DNA of 54,823 nucleotides from Collinsella sp. Lineage in GTDB: Bacteria > Actinomycetota > Coriobacteriia > Coriobacteriales > Coriobacteriaceae. The position numbers and the translations under genes are program-made. The notes beneath the pieces are model-generated. The model worked only from the letters and a program-made list of their open reading frames with translations, was not told where the DNA came from and searched no databases. Location of the stretch: NCBI GenBank assembly GCA_019414325.1, contig DXMG01000009.1, positions 1 to 54,823 on the forward strand, in the 5' to 3' direction. Below are positions 1 to 8,106 of the stretch, in pieces (the first letter of the stretch is position 1; each line of letters begins with the position of its first letter).

Positions 1-31
1 GTTACAGATCGAGACAAACCGCCCCCAACCG

Positions 32-58
32 CCACAAAGGTGCCTGTCCCCTTTGTGG
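32..58. repeat. REP-like hairpin, CCACAAAGG family
   Basis: Perfect 9-bp inverted repeat CCACAAAGG / CCTTTGTGG around a TGCCTGTCC loop. The same sequence on the opposite strand recurs near 39689-39722 and a degenerate copy lies at 38823-38843. It looks like a short dispersed palindromic repeat rather than a terminator, because no T-run follows. Confidence 0.6.
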
Positions 59-71
59 TGATTGGCAGGCG

Positions 72-133
72 GGTATCAAAAAGTGTCAGACGGGGCGGCT
101 GTCGAGCACCTGCGTGCGAAAAGAAGTATCGGC
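72..133 (+). promoter_or_regulatory. upstream block shared with the crr promoter
   Basis: About 60 bp that matches 14358-14418. The matching parts are GGTATCA-N2-AAGTG-N-CAG, then ACGGGGCGGC, then GCGAAAAGAAGTATCGG. The last motif starts 32 bp before the putative -35 in both places. Inference: a common regulator binds here, and the RpiR protein encoded at 13439-14293 is the obvious candidate. Confidence 0.5.
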
Positions 134-147
134 CTACGTCGTTGCCG

Positions 148-176
148 TTGAGCGACGCGTTGTTTGTAGGGATACT
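148..176 (+). promoter_or_regulatory. putative sigma-70-type promoter of the 6-phospho-beta-glucosidase gene
   Basis: TTGAGC (148-153), 17-bp spacer, GATACT (171-176). It ends 36 bp before the start codon at 213. A GAAAGGA ribosome-binding site lies about 7 bases before that ATG. Confidence 0.45.
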
Positions 177-212
177 GAAACCACGACAAACAGCGTGCGA
201 AAGGATTGATGC

Positions 213-1643
213 ATGGCTTTCCGTAATGACTTCCTGTGGGGCGGCGCAACGGCTGCCAACCAGTGCGAGGGCGCCTACGACGTGGACGGCCGCGGCCTGG
301 CCAACGTGGACGTGGCTCCGCACGGCCCCGAGCGCTATGCGGTGGTCTCCGGCCAGCGCAAGATGCTCGACTTCGAGGACGGCTATTACTATCCCGCGCA
401 GACCGGCATCGATTTCTACCACCACTACAAGGAGGACATCGCTCTCTTTGCCGAGATGGGCTTTAAGACCTTCCGTATGAGCCTGGCGTGGACCCGCATC
501 TTCCCCAACGGCGACGAGACCGAGCCCAACGAGGCTGGCCTGGCCTTCTACGAGGACGTATTCCGCGAGTGTCAGGCGCACGGCATCGAGCCGCTCGTGA
601 CCATCACGCACTTCGACTGCCCGATTCACCTCATCAAGGAGTACGGCGGCTGGCGCAACCGCAAGCTCATCGACTTCTACAAGAACCTCGCGACCACGAT
701 CTTCACCCGCTACAAGGGCCTGGTGAAGTACTGGCTCACCTTCAACGAGATCAATATGATTCTGCACCTGCCGTTTATGGGTGCCGGCCTGGTCTTTGAG
801 GAGGGCGAGGACAAGGAGGCCGTCGAGTACCTGGCCGCCCACAACGAGCTCGTTGCCAGCGCTTGGGCAACCAAAATCGTTCACGAGATCGACCCTGAGG
901 TCAAGATCGGCTGCATGCTCGCCGCAGGTAGCTACTACCCCTACAGCTGCCGTCCGGGCGATGTGCGCCAGGCGCAACTCGACAATCAGGACAATTACTT
1001 CTTCGTCGACGTTCAGAGCCGTGGCTACTACCCGGCCTATGCCGTCAAGAAGCTCCAGCGTCTGGGCATCGATGTGGGCATGACCGACGAGGACCGCGAG
1101 ATCCTGGCCGCCAACACCGTCGACTTCATCAGCTTTAGCTACTACAGCACCCGCTGCTCCGCCGGTGCCGATAACCCCGATGTCGAGCGCACCCAGGGCA
1201 ACGCCTTCGCCGGCGCCAAGAACCCCTACCTGCAGGAGAGCCAGTGGGGCTGGGCCATCGATCCGCTGGGCTTCCGCATCACCCTCAACGACCTGTACGA
1301 CCGTTATCAGAAGCCGCTGTTTGTGGTTGAGAACGGTCTGGGCGCCAAGGATGTTGTCGAGGAGGATGGCTCCATCAACGATGACTACCGTATCGACTAC
1401 CTGCGTCAGCATATCGCCGCGATGCGCGATGCGGTGACCGAGGACGGCGTTGACCTGCTGGGCTACACCACCTGGGGTCCGATCGATCTGGTCTCGGCTG
1501 GCACGGGCGAGATGTCCAAGCGCTACGGCTTTATCTATGTGGATCGCGACGACGCCGGCAACGGTACCCTCAAGCGCTCCAAGAAGAAGAGCTTCGACTG
1601 GTACAAGAAGGTTATCGCTTCTAATGGTGAGGACCTGTCCTAA
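213..1643 (+). CDS. 6-phospho-beta-glucosidase, glycoside hydrolase family 1
   Basis: 476 aa, the usual GH1 length. It hydrolyses cytoplasmic phosphorylated beta-glucosides (cellobiose, arbutin or salicin type) delivered by a PTS. The acid/base glutamate lies in TFNEIN (E179) and the nucleophile in VVENG (E373). The C-terminal S428...SK436RY438 loop is the phosphate-binding signature that separates phospho-glycosidases from plain beta-glucosidases. The start at 213 follows a GAAAGGA site. No PTS permease gene lies beside it in the window, but its promoter region shares a block with crr, which suggests joint control of sugar-PTS genes. A 6-phospho-beta-galactosidase cannot be excluded, although the DLVSAGTGEMSKRYGF-type context favours the glucosidase. 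Confidence 0.9.
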   Translation: MAFRNDFLWGGATAANQCEGAYDVDGRGLANVDVAPHGPERYAVVSGQRKMLDFEDGYYYPAQTGIDFYHHYKEDIALFAEMGFKTFRMSLAWTRIFPNGDETEPNEAGLAFYEDVFRECQAHGIEPLVTITHFDCPIHLIKEYGGWRNRKLIDFYKNLATTIFTRYKGLVKYWLTFNEINMILHLPFMGAGLVFEEGEDKEAVEYLAAHNELVASAWATKIVHEIDPEVKIGCMLAAGSYYPYSCRPGDVRQAQLDNQDNYFFVDVQSRGYYPAYAVKKLQRLGIDVGMTDEDREILAANTVDFISFSYYSTRCSAGADNPDVERTQGNAFAGAKNPYLQESQWGWAIDPLGFRITLNDLYDRYQKPLFVVENGLGAKDVVEEDGSINDDYRIDYLRQHIAAMRDAVTEDGVDLLGYTTWGPIDLVSAGTGEMSKRYGFIYVDRDDAGNGTLKRSKKKSFDWYKKVIASNGEDLS

Positions 1644-1679
1644 GGAAGCTGAGACACTTAACTTCAGAGTCTCCTAACC

Positions 1680-1718
1680 AAGGCGCCCGGCGAGTGGTTA
1701 ATGCTCGCCGGGCGCCTT
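1680..1718 (+). terminator. strong hairpin after the GH1 gene
   Basis: Perfect 15-bp inverted repeat, arms 1680-1694 and 1704-1718, with a 9-base loop. No T-run follows, so termination efficiency is uncertain, but the position right after the GH1 stop suits a terminator. Confidence 0.6.
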
Positions 1719-1869
1719 GCCGTCTGCGGATTTTGGGACATGTGGCCCGCTTTTTGAGCCTGCCTGTCGGTACACTAAAAGCACTATGGGCACCCGCGAG
1801 CGACATATCGGCCACGCGGCCGCCCGATCCGCACCCGTGGCGGATCCCAGGGGCGGCAGGCTCTTCGCC

Positions 1870-3669
1870 ATGCCGCGATTCCTTGTTGGCATAACACATC
1901 AGGCGTACCGTCACCGCGTCTTCGCTATCGCCGGCGCCATCACCGCACTGTTCCTCATGCTTTTGGCAGTCTTGCCGGCGCTGTTCGCCTTCGACCCCAA
2001 ACTTTCTAACGCCGTGCCCGCCTATAGCGAGGTGTCCGAAGAGGTCGTGGATGCGCTCGTCCATTCGAGCTCTCTGCCGTTGCTTGTTGCCGCAATTATA
2101 TTTTCGATTTGGGGCGTATCGGTCTATCTGCGCTGTTTGGACTATGTGTTGCGCCGCCGCCTTGTTGCCGTCGCCACCATCTGCGCCCTGTGGATGATCG
2201 AAGTCATTCTCAAGTACAAGTCGTTCACGCCGTTCTATGCCACCGTGCTGTGGTACCTGTACTACGTGCCCATGACGCTCATTCCGCTGCTCTACCAGTT
2301 GTGTGGTCTGCGCCTTGCAGGCCTGGAGCAACACCGCCTGGGTCGCCGCTACTGCGCTGCGCTGTGGATTGTGGCTATCCTGCTTATCGGATTTGTGCTC
2401 ACCAACGATTTTCACCAGCAGGTCTTCCGCTTTGACCGTACAAGTGACACCTGGAGCAACGATTACACGTACGGCTGGGGTTATTTCGCCGTTCTCGTGT
2501 GGACGGCCTTTAACTTTGTGGCCTTTTTTATCCTGGTGGGCCGGTCCTCGTCCTTTCGCATCCAACGTTTCTCGGGCATGGCGGCGCTCGTGCTGCTGGG
2601 CGGCGCGTTCTTTGCCATCTCATATGCGTTGCGCGTGTCCTGGGCATGGAGGCTCAACTTCTCGCTCATCTATTGCGTCTTGTGCGTGGTGGCGATGGAA
2701 ATCTGTCTCGATTGCGGTGTCATTCCGTCATATCACGACATCGCCGGCATCTTCGACACCTTGCCGCTCGACCTCAAAGTTCTAACGCGCGACCTGCAGG
2801 AAGTCTATGCCACGCCAGTGTCGAAGCCAATGCCGGCGGGCGTGTGCGAAGAGCTGCGAGCCCAGGAACACGGGCATGCCCATGCCTTTGCCGTGGAGTC
2901 CAATCCCGATGTAATGTACCGAGCCTTTCCACTGCTGGGCGGATCGGCCCTGCTTGCCCAAGACGTGTCGGATCTCAACGAGCTTAACCGTGAACTGGCA
3001 CACCGTCGCATGGAGTTGCAGCGTCAAAACGAGCTGCTCGCCGCCGACTACGACCTTAAGACGCATTTGGCAGATCAAGAGGCCGAGACCTTGTTGGTCC
3101 AAGACGTGGACCAAGCGCTTGCCCGCGCGCTCGAAGGGATGTACGACCTGCTGAGCTCGCTGCCGCCGTTGACCGACGAAGCGTCTTCGCACGAGCGCTA
3201 CCGCATGCTGCAGCGCGCCAAGATGCTCGTCGCCTATTGCAAGCGCAAGGGGTCGCTCACGTTGGCACAGCACGGGGAGAGCGGTTTTGATCGCGACCGC
3301 ATTCAGCTCATTGCCAACGAGCTCGCAAGTGACCTGCGCACCATCGATATCGACTGCGCCTCGATTATCGCCATACGGCGCCCGTTGCATGCCAGTACGG
3401 TAAGCGCCCTGTACGACTGCGTGTATGACTTTGCGTTTTTTGCCTACACCACCGACCATCCGGCGCTTATGTATCACTTGGGCGACCATGACCGATGCAG
3501 TGTCGAGCTGCGCGCCACGCTTTTTTCCAACGATGATGCAGATCTTTCGCAGACGCCCGCTGCGCAAGAGCTCGAAAGCGCTCTGCAAGGGCGCAACGTG
3601 GCATACCGCCTTGAGGGCGAACCCGGCCAGTTGCGTATGATCGTGTTGATGCCGAGGGCGGGTGAGTGA
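1870..3669 (+). CDS. membrane sensor protein, degenerate histidine kinase-like
   Basis: About 599 aa from ATG 1870; ATG 1786 is an alternative just after a TACACT -10-like sequence at 1771. The N-terminal half has about seven hydrophobic segments and resembles the 7TM sensor module of some histidine kinases. The C-terminal half has a helical stretch and a region of kinase-like layout, but I see no phospho-accepting H-box and no N, G1 or G2 box of an ATPase domain. It overlaps the start region of the next gene, a complete-looking kinase, and a NarL-type regulator follows. Inference: a sensory partner or pseudo-kinase in one signalling unit with those two. The substrate or signal is unknown. 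Confidence 0.6.
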   Translation: MPRFLVGITHQAYRHRVFAIAGAITALFLMLLAVLPALFAFDPKLSNAVPAYSEVSEEVVDALVHSSSLPLLVAAIIFSIWGVSVYLRCLDYVLRRRLVAVATICALWMIEVILKYKSFTPFYATVLWYLYYVPMTLIPLLYQLCGLRLAGLEQHRLGRRYCAALWIVAILLIGFVLTNDFHQQVFRFDRTSDTWSNDYTYGWGYFAVLVWTAFNFVAFFILVGRSSSFRIQRFSGMAALVLLGGAFFAISYALRVSWAWRLNFSLIYCVLCVVAMEICLDCGVIPSYHDIAGIFDTLPLDLKVLTRDLQEVYATPVSKPMPAGVCEELRAQEHGHAHAFAVESNPDVMYRAFPLLGGSALLAQDVSDLNELNRELAHRRMELQRQNELLAADYDLKTHLADQEAETLLVQDVDQALARALEGMYDLLSSLPPLTDEASSHERYRMLQRAKMLVAYCKRKGSLTLAQHGESGFDRDRIQLIANELASDLRTIDIDCASIIAIRRPLHASTVSALYDCVYDFAFFAYTTDHPALMYHLGDHDRCSVELRATLFSNDDADLSQTPAAQELESALQGRNVAYRLEGEPGQLRMIVLMPRAGE

Positions 3670-3671
3670 CG

Positions 3672-5165
3672 ATGCGGATTTCGCTCATCCTTCCCCAAAT
3701 CGTTGCGCTCGATGTTGTCTTTGCCCTGGCTGCGTGTCTGCAGACGATCCACGTCCCGCTCATTTCATCGCGCCGCTCGTCCTATAACCGTAAGGTGATT
3801 TGCGCCTACGAGGCGAGCCTCGTGGTTCACCTGGTGGTTTCGGCGCTTATCCTGTTCGCGTCGTCTGGCTCGTATCTGGTGGCGCCGCTTGACGTTTGCG
3901 CCAGGGCAATGGGCGGAGTGCTGTGGCTCAATGCCGCAATCTTTGCCTATGGCGTGGTGCTTATGGTGCGCTATCGTCGCCCCGTCATGCTGGTCGAGCT
4001 GCTGCTTGTTGTCGCCGTTACACCGCCGGTGGTTTTTGCCATGGGCTCGGCGTGGACCGTTGTCCTTATCGCAGAGGGAGCGTTCTTCCTGTTCCGTTCC
4101 ATCGCGGCGCTCTTGATGGACGTCCGTAACCGCCAGGAGGATATCACCGCGTTCTCGACGATCGAGACCATCAACGTGATTCCCGTGGGCATCCTGTATC
4201 TGGACCCGAGGGGCCGTCCGCTGCTCATGAACCGCTGCATGCGCAGAAACCTGGTGGAACTTCATATGCCCACCGACCTAGGCGATATGAGCGGCACATG
4301 GAACGACCTGCGCAAACTCAGCATGCAAATGCCCGAAAGCAGCCAGAACCGTGTGCGGATTAGTCTGGACCGCTTTGGTGAGGCGCGGGCGGTGGTCGAG
4401 GTTTCTCCCGCCGAGATTCGCTTGTTTGTGCACGATGACGTTATGGTTTCGGGCCGCCTCTTTGAGCGCATTATCGGCCTGGATGTAACAGAGTATGCGC
4501 ATGCTCATGATCGCCTGGCGCAAGCCAACCACCTGCTTGAGCTTGCGGGCCAAGAGCTCCAAGCCCAGATCGAAGAAGTCAAAAAAGTTGCTGACAATGC
4601 GGCCTATCTGCGTATGCGCGCTCGCGTGCACGACGTGATCGGGCAGCGCCTGTCCATCCTCCATCGTTATCTGGAGGAGGGGCGCCTGGATGACGAGTCA
4701 CTCGAGCAGATCGACCCGCTGCTGCGCTCAATCGCTGCCGATCTGCGCAGTGGGGGCGACACCGAACCGACAGAGCAACTGGGCGATATCGTCCATGCCT
4801 TTGGCCTGGTGAGCGTGCAGATCGATGTGGAGGGCGAGCTGCCTGAGGACGCGCGTGTCGCCGCAGCCTTTCTGCAGATTATCCGCGAAGCCTCGACCAA
4901 TGCCACCAAGCATGCACAGGCCCATCGGGTCCATGTGCGCCTGTGGCGGGAGACGTCGGAAGGCAGCGCTGTTGCGCGGATGACCGTTTCTAACGACGGC
5001 GCGCCTGCACCCGTATCGTATCGCGAGGGAACGGGTATTCCAGGTATGAGGCATGTCGCGCAAGATCTGGGCGGCTGCCTGGAAATCCATGCCGCCCCGC
5101 CCTTTACGCTTGCGGTGTCCATCCCGCTCAACGCCAGCGCCACAGCTCAAAGGAGAAACTCATGA
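3672..5165 (+). CDS. sensor histidine kinase, NarX/LiaS-like (HisKA_3 type)
   Basis: About 497 aa from ATG 3672; GTG 3666, overlapping the upstream stop, is an alternative. Several membrane segments fill residues 1-150 and a PAS-like region lies at about 160-270. A coiled region then leads to the phospho-acceptor H320 in RVHDVIGQ. The ATPase domain shows the N-box REASTNATKH (N410), SNDG, and a GTGIPGM glycine motif near the end. This is the layout of two-component kinases that partner NarL/LuxR regulators. The gene overlaps its upstream neighbour and its last codons overlap the response regulator start (5162), so the three are probably translated as one operon. Confidence 0.85.
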   Translation: MRISLILPQIVALDVVFALAACLQTIHVPLISSRRSSYNRKVICAYEASLVVHLVVSALILFASSGSYLVAPLDVCARAMGGVLWLNAAIFAYGVVLMVRYRRPVMLVELLLVVAVTPPVVFAMGSAWTVVLIAEGAFFLFRSIAALLMDVRNRQEDITAFSTIETINVIPVGILYLDPRGRPLLMNRCMRRNLVELHMPTDLGDMSGTWNDLRKLSMQMPESSQNRVRISLDRFGEARAVVEVSPAEIRLFVHDDVMVSGRLFERIIGLDVTEYAHAHDRLAQANHLLELAGQELQAQIEEVKKVADNAAYLRMRARVHDVIGQRLSILHRYLEEGRLDDESLEQIDPLLRSIAADLRSGGDTEPTEQLGDIVHAFGLVSVQIDVEGELPEDARVAAAFLQIIREASTNATKHAQAHRVHVRLWRETSEGSAVARMTVSNDGAPAPVSYREGTGIPGMRHVAQDLGGCLEIHAAPPFTLAVSIPLNASATAQRRNS

Positions 5166-5782
5166 TTCGCGTCCTTATCGTCGAAGACCAAGCTATCTTG
5201 CGCGAGAGCCTGGCGCGCTCCGTTGGCGACCAGCCCGATATGACCGTTGTTTCCGCCATTGCCGATGCTTCCGAGGCCTTGGGTGTCGCGCTCAAGGAGC
5301 GCCCGGACATGATACTGATGGACGTATGCACCGAGCATGATTCCAACGGCATCGTGGCGGCGGCGCGCATTAAAGAACAACTGCCCGAGTGCCGCGTCAT
5401 TATCATGACCGGCATGCCCGAGATCACCTTTGTCGATCAGGCCCGCGAGGCGGGCGTCGATAGCTTTGTGTACAAGAACGTCGGTATCGACGAGTTGTTC
5501 GCCGTGATGCGCTCCACGCTGGCGGGCTATTGCACGTTTCCCAAGCCGCCCGAGAGTATTTTTTCGGGTACGGCGGCACTCGACGATGTTGAGCTATCGA
5601 TTTTGCGCCTTGCCTGCGAGGGCAAGAGCCGTCGCGAGATCGCGGCCGAGCTGTTTATGAGTGAGGGCACCATCAAGCGTCGCATCTCGGAGATCCTCAA
5701 CAAGACCGGCTACGACAACATCATGCGCTTGGCCGTGCGCGCAGTAACGGAGGGCAGCATCGTTCCCAATATGGAGCGCTAG
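5162..5782 (+). CDS. two-component response regulator, NarL/LuxR family
   Basis: 206 aa. The receiver domain (1-120) has the acidic pair E8-D9, phospho-acceptor D54 in MILMDV, T83 and K105. The LuxR-type helix-turn-helix (about 143-200) contains SRREIAAELFMSEGTIKRRI. An AAAGGAG site precedes ATG 5162, which overlaps the kinase stop by four bases (ATGA). It is the output of the kinase pair upstream. Targets cannot be read from the sequence; the nearest downstream genes lie on the other strand. Confidence 0.92.
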   Translation: MIRVLIVEDQAILRESLARSVGDQPDMTVVSAIADASEALGVALKERPDMILMDVCTEHDSNGIVAAARIKEQLPECRVIIMTGMPEITFVDQAREAGVDSFVYKNVGIDELFAVMRSTLAGYCTFPKPPESIFSGTAALDDVELSILRLACEGKSRREIAAELFMSEGTIKRRISEILNKTGYDNIMRLAVRAVTEGSIVPNMER

Positions 5783-5810
5783 CGCTCGTTACGCATCGGC
5801 ACAAAAACGA

Positions 5811-5841
5811 CGGGGCCGCAGGATCAACTCCTGCGGCCCCG
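5811..5841. terminator. terminator hairpin between convergent genes
   Basis: Perfect 13-bp stem, CGGGGCCGCAGGA at 5811-5823 and its complement at 5829-5841, with a 5-base loop. It lies between the response regulator and the minus-strand lipoprotein. There is no clear T-run on the plus side; the complementary strand has CGTTTTTGTG just outside the stem. Confidence 0.7.
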
Positions 5842-5893
5842 CCTGACATGTGCGCGGATGTATCCGCCAATCCGCGGCCGTCGATGTCTGCCG

Positions 5894-6736
5894 CTACGCG
5901 ATGGTTGCGCTGTAGGAGGCGACGTCCTCGTAGGAATCGGTCAGGTAGGCGTCGATGCCGATGGTCGTATTGACCAGGTCGTCAAGGCTGTCAAGCTCGC
6001 CGCTCGAGAACGTGAATTCCTCGGTGGCGCTGGTGCCGGGCATCAGGTTAGCCGAGAACCAGGGTTCCTTCATAGTGCCGTTGACGTTGGTCTTGCCGGA
6101 AGGAGCGTAGAAGGTCAGGTCCTTGTCGCTCTTGTTGGTGATGTTGACGACAAAGCCGATGTCGCCCCAGTCGTCCTTGAATTTCTCGGTGATGGTGATG
6201 GTGCACAGATCGTCATCGGCGACGGTGACGGCGGGGGAGATTTCGACACTCTGGACGTCGTCGTCTTCGACGGCCTCATCGACCTCTTCTTCCTTCTCGG
6301 CCGCCTCGCGATCCTTCTTCACCGTGCCGGACAGATCCTTGTCGGACTTGGTGAAGATAAGCTTGTCGCCTTCCACCTCAAGGACGAGCTTGTCGTCCTT
6401 GAGCTTCAGGTCGTGCGACTCATCTTCGGCGGTGATCGTTACGGTGGTGGCGTCCTTGGCTTCCCATTTCAGGTCGGCGACCTCAAGGAACATATCGAGG
6501 ACGCCTGTGCCGTCCTCGTCGAGGATCAGGACGCAGTTGAGGCCCCACTCCTTGAGCATATCCATGTACTCATCGGTGAGCTCTTCGCCATCCAAGGTTC
6601 CACCCGAGTACTGCCAGCTGCCGACGAAGTTGGCCTTGGGGTCCTTGCCGCCGCCGCTGCAGCCCGTCAGGGCAAAGGCGAGCGCCAGGACGCATGTCAG
6701 AAATGCGAGTACGGACTTTTTGAACGTTGTCTTCAT
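5894..6736 (-). CDS. secreted lipoprotein of unknown function
   Basis: 280 aa starting at 6736 after an AAGGAGG site. The signal peptide runs MKTTFKKSVLAF to a lipobox ending ALTGC, so the mature protein is a lipid-anchored surface protein. Early repeats of the type GTLDGEELTDEY and EDGTGVLDM resemble the small beta-rich domains common in gut bacterial lipoproteins. A charged E/D/K linker follows at about residues 150-185. The C-terminal part (FVVNITNKSDKDLTFY) resembles the extracellular immunoglobulin-like DUF4352 or telokin-like fold. It lies 80 bases downstream of the SPFH gene on the same strand and may be read from the same operon. No enzymatic motif is visible. Confidence 0.8.
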   Translation of the reverse strand: MKTTFKKSVLAFLTCVLALAFALTGCSGGGKDPKANFVGSWQYSGGTLDGEELTDEYMDMLKEWGLNCVLILDEDGTGVLDMFLEVADLKWEAKDATTVTITAEDESHDLKLKDDKLVLEVEGDKLIFTKSDKDLSGTVKKDREAAEKEEEVDEAVEDDDVQSVEISPAVTVADDDLCTITITEKFKDDWGDIGFVVNITNKSDKDLTFYAPSGKTNVNGTMKEPWFSANLMPGTSATEEFTFSSGELDSLDDLVNTTIGIDAYLTDSYEDVASYSATIA

Positions 6737-6816
6737 GGTGTCCTCCTTCATCGAACGAAACCCATAGAAGCAAATGCGGGGGTGGCGGATCCCCCGCCAA
6801 TTACCAGATAGAGGGG

Positions 6817-8058
6817 CTAGGGCCGGGGCGTTCCGCAGTTGCTGCAGAACTTGCCGCCGTTTTCGCTGCCGCAGTTGGGGCAGAACCACTTTGCCGGTGC
6901 CGGGGCGGGTGCGGGACTGCCGCACTCGGAGCAGAACTTGCCGGTGTTGGTGGCGCCGCAGCTGCAGGTCCATGCGCCGGCCGCAGGTGCGGCGGCGGGA
7001 GCCGGTGCGGGGGCGGGAGCCGGAGCCGGCTGCGGGGCGGCCTGCTGCTGTGCCTGGCCGGCGGCGAACAGCTGGCTGGCGTTCATGCCGCCCATGCCAC
7101 CTGCCATGCCCATGCCCATAAAGCCTGCCATCGCGCCGTTGGGGTTGGCGGCTGCTGCGCGCATCGCATCGCTCTGGGCGCTGGCGATGTTGGCGGCTGC
7201 CATGGTGGGATCGCGCATGACCGCGGCCTTCTGCAGGTCCTTGATCATCTGCTCGTCTTCTTGCGAGGCGGCGATGGAGTTGACGCCAAAGCTCACAATC
7301 TCGACGCCACGCAGGTCGCGCCAGTCGGCCGAGAGGACCTCGTTGAGCGCGCGGGCGAGCTCGGTGGTGTGACCGGGGATGGCGCTGTAGCGAATGCCCA
7401 TCTCCGAGATCTTGGCAAAGGCGGGTTGCAGGGCGGTGAGCAGCTCGGACTTAAGCTGGCTGTCGATCTTATCGCGCGTGTAGCTATCGGTCACGTTGCC
7501 GCACACATTGGTGTAGAACAGCAGCGGGTTGGTGATGCGGTACGAATACTCGCCGTTGCAGCGCACGGAGATGTCGACGTCCAGGCCAATGTTGTTATCG
7601 ACCACGCGGAAGGGCACGGGCGAGGCGGTGCCGTACTTGTTGCCGATGATCTCCTTGGTGTTGATGAAGTAGACACGCTGGTCCTTGCCCGCGTCGCCGC
7701 CAAAGGTAAAGCGGCTGCCGATATTGGCGAAGGTCTCCTTGATGGAATCGCCCAGGTTGCCGCTAAAGACGCTCGGCTCGCTGCCGGTGTCAAAGACGAA
7801 CTCACCGGGCTCCAGCGCGACTTCGATGATCTTGCCGTTTTGCACCACGAGCATGCCCTGGCCGTCGTTGACGGCGATGACCGAGCCGTTGGAGATGACG
7901 TTGTCCTCGCCGCGCGTGTTGGAGCTGCGGCCGCCGGTGCGCTTGCTGCCCTTGCAGGCCAAGACGTCAGCGGGCATCGATTCGCAGTAGATAAATTCCT
8001 TCCACTGGTCGGCCATGACGCCGCCGGCAGCACCCAATCCAGCTTTCAAGAGTCCCAT
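6817..8058 (-). CDS. SPFH-domain protein with C-terminal zinc ribbons (YdjI-like)
   Basis: 413 aa. Residues about 20-270 match the SPFH/virion-core-like family of B. subtilis YdjI: WKEFIYCESMPAD, LVVQNGKIIEVALEPGEF, and a coiled segment with many Ala and Gln. Then come a Gly/Met-rich stretch, an Ala/Pro linker (about 340-365) and two zinc ribbons (CSCG...CSECG and CPNCG...CSNCG) at the end. In B. subtilis YdjI works with PspA, YdjG and YdjH at the membrane under envelope stress; a similar scaffold role here is inferred. An AAGGAAG site precedes 8058. It is the third gene of a minus-strand operon with the next two genes. Confidence 0.8.
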   Translation of the reverse strand: MGLLKAGLGAAGGVMADQWKEFIYCESMPADVLACKGSKRTGGRSSNTRGEDNVISNGSVIAVNDGQGMLVVQNGKIIEVALEPGEFVFDTGSEPSVFSGNLGDSIKETFANIGSRFTFGGDAGKDQRVYFINTKEIIGNKYGTASPVPFRVVDNNIGLDVDISVRCNGEYSYRITNPLLFYTNVCGNVTDSYTRDKIDSQLKSELLTALQPAFAKISEMGIRYSAIPGHTTELARALNEVLSADWRDLRGVEIVSFGVNSIAASQEDEQMIKDLQKAAVMRDPTMAAANIASAQSDAMRAAAANPNGAMAGFMGMGMAGGMGGMNASQLFAAGQAQQQAAPQPAPAPAPAPAPAAAPAAGAWTCSCGATNTGKFCSECGSPAPAPAPAKWFCPNCGSENGGKFCSNCGTPRP

Positions 8059-8106
8059 GGTGATCTTCCTTTCTCGTCAAAGGCCGGGTGGTATTGGTCA
8101 GGATGG

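Noticed and set aside
1717..1869. Starting the first kinase-like protein at 1717
   Set aside because: That start lies within the right arm of the GH1 terminator hairpin and has no ribosome-binding site.
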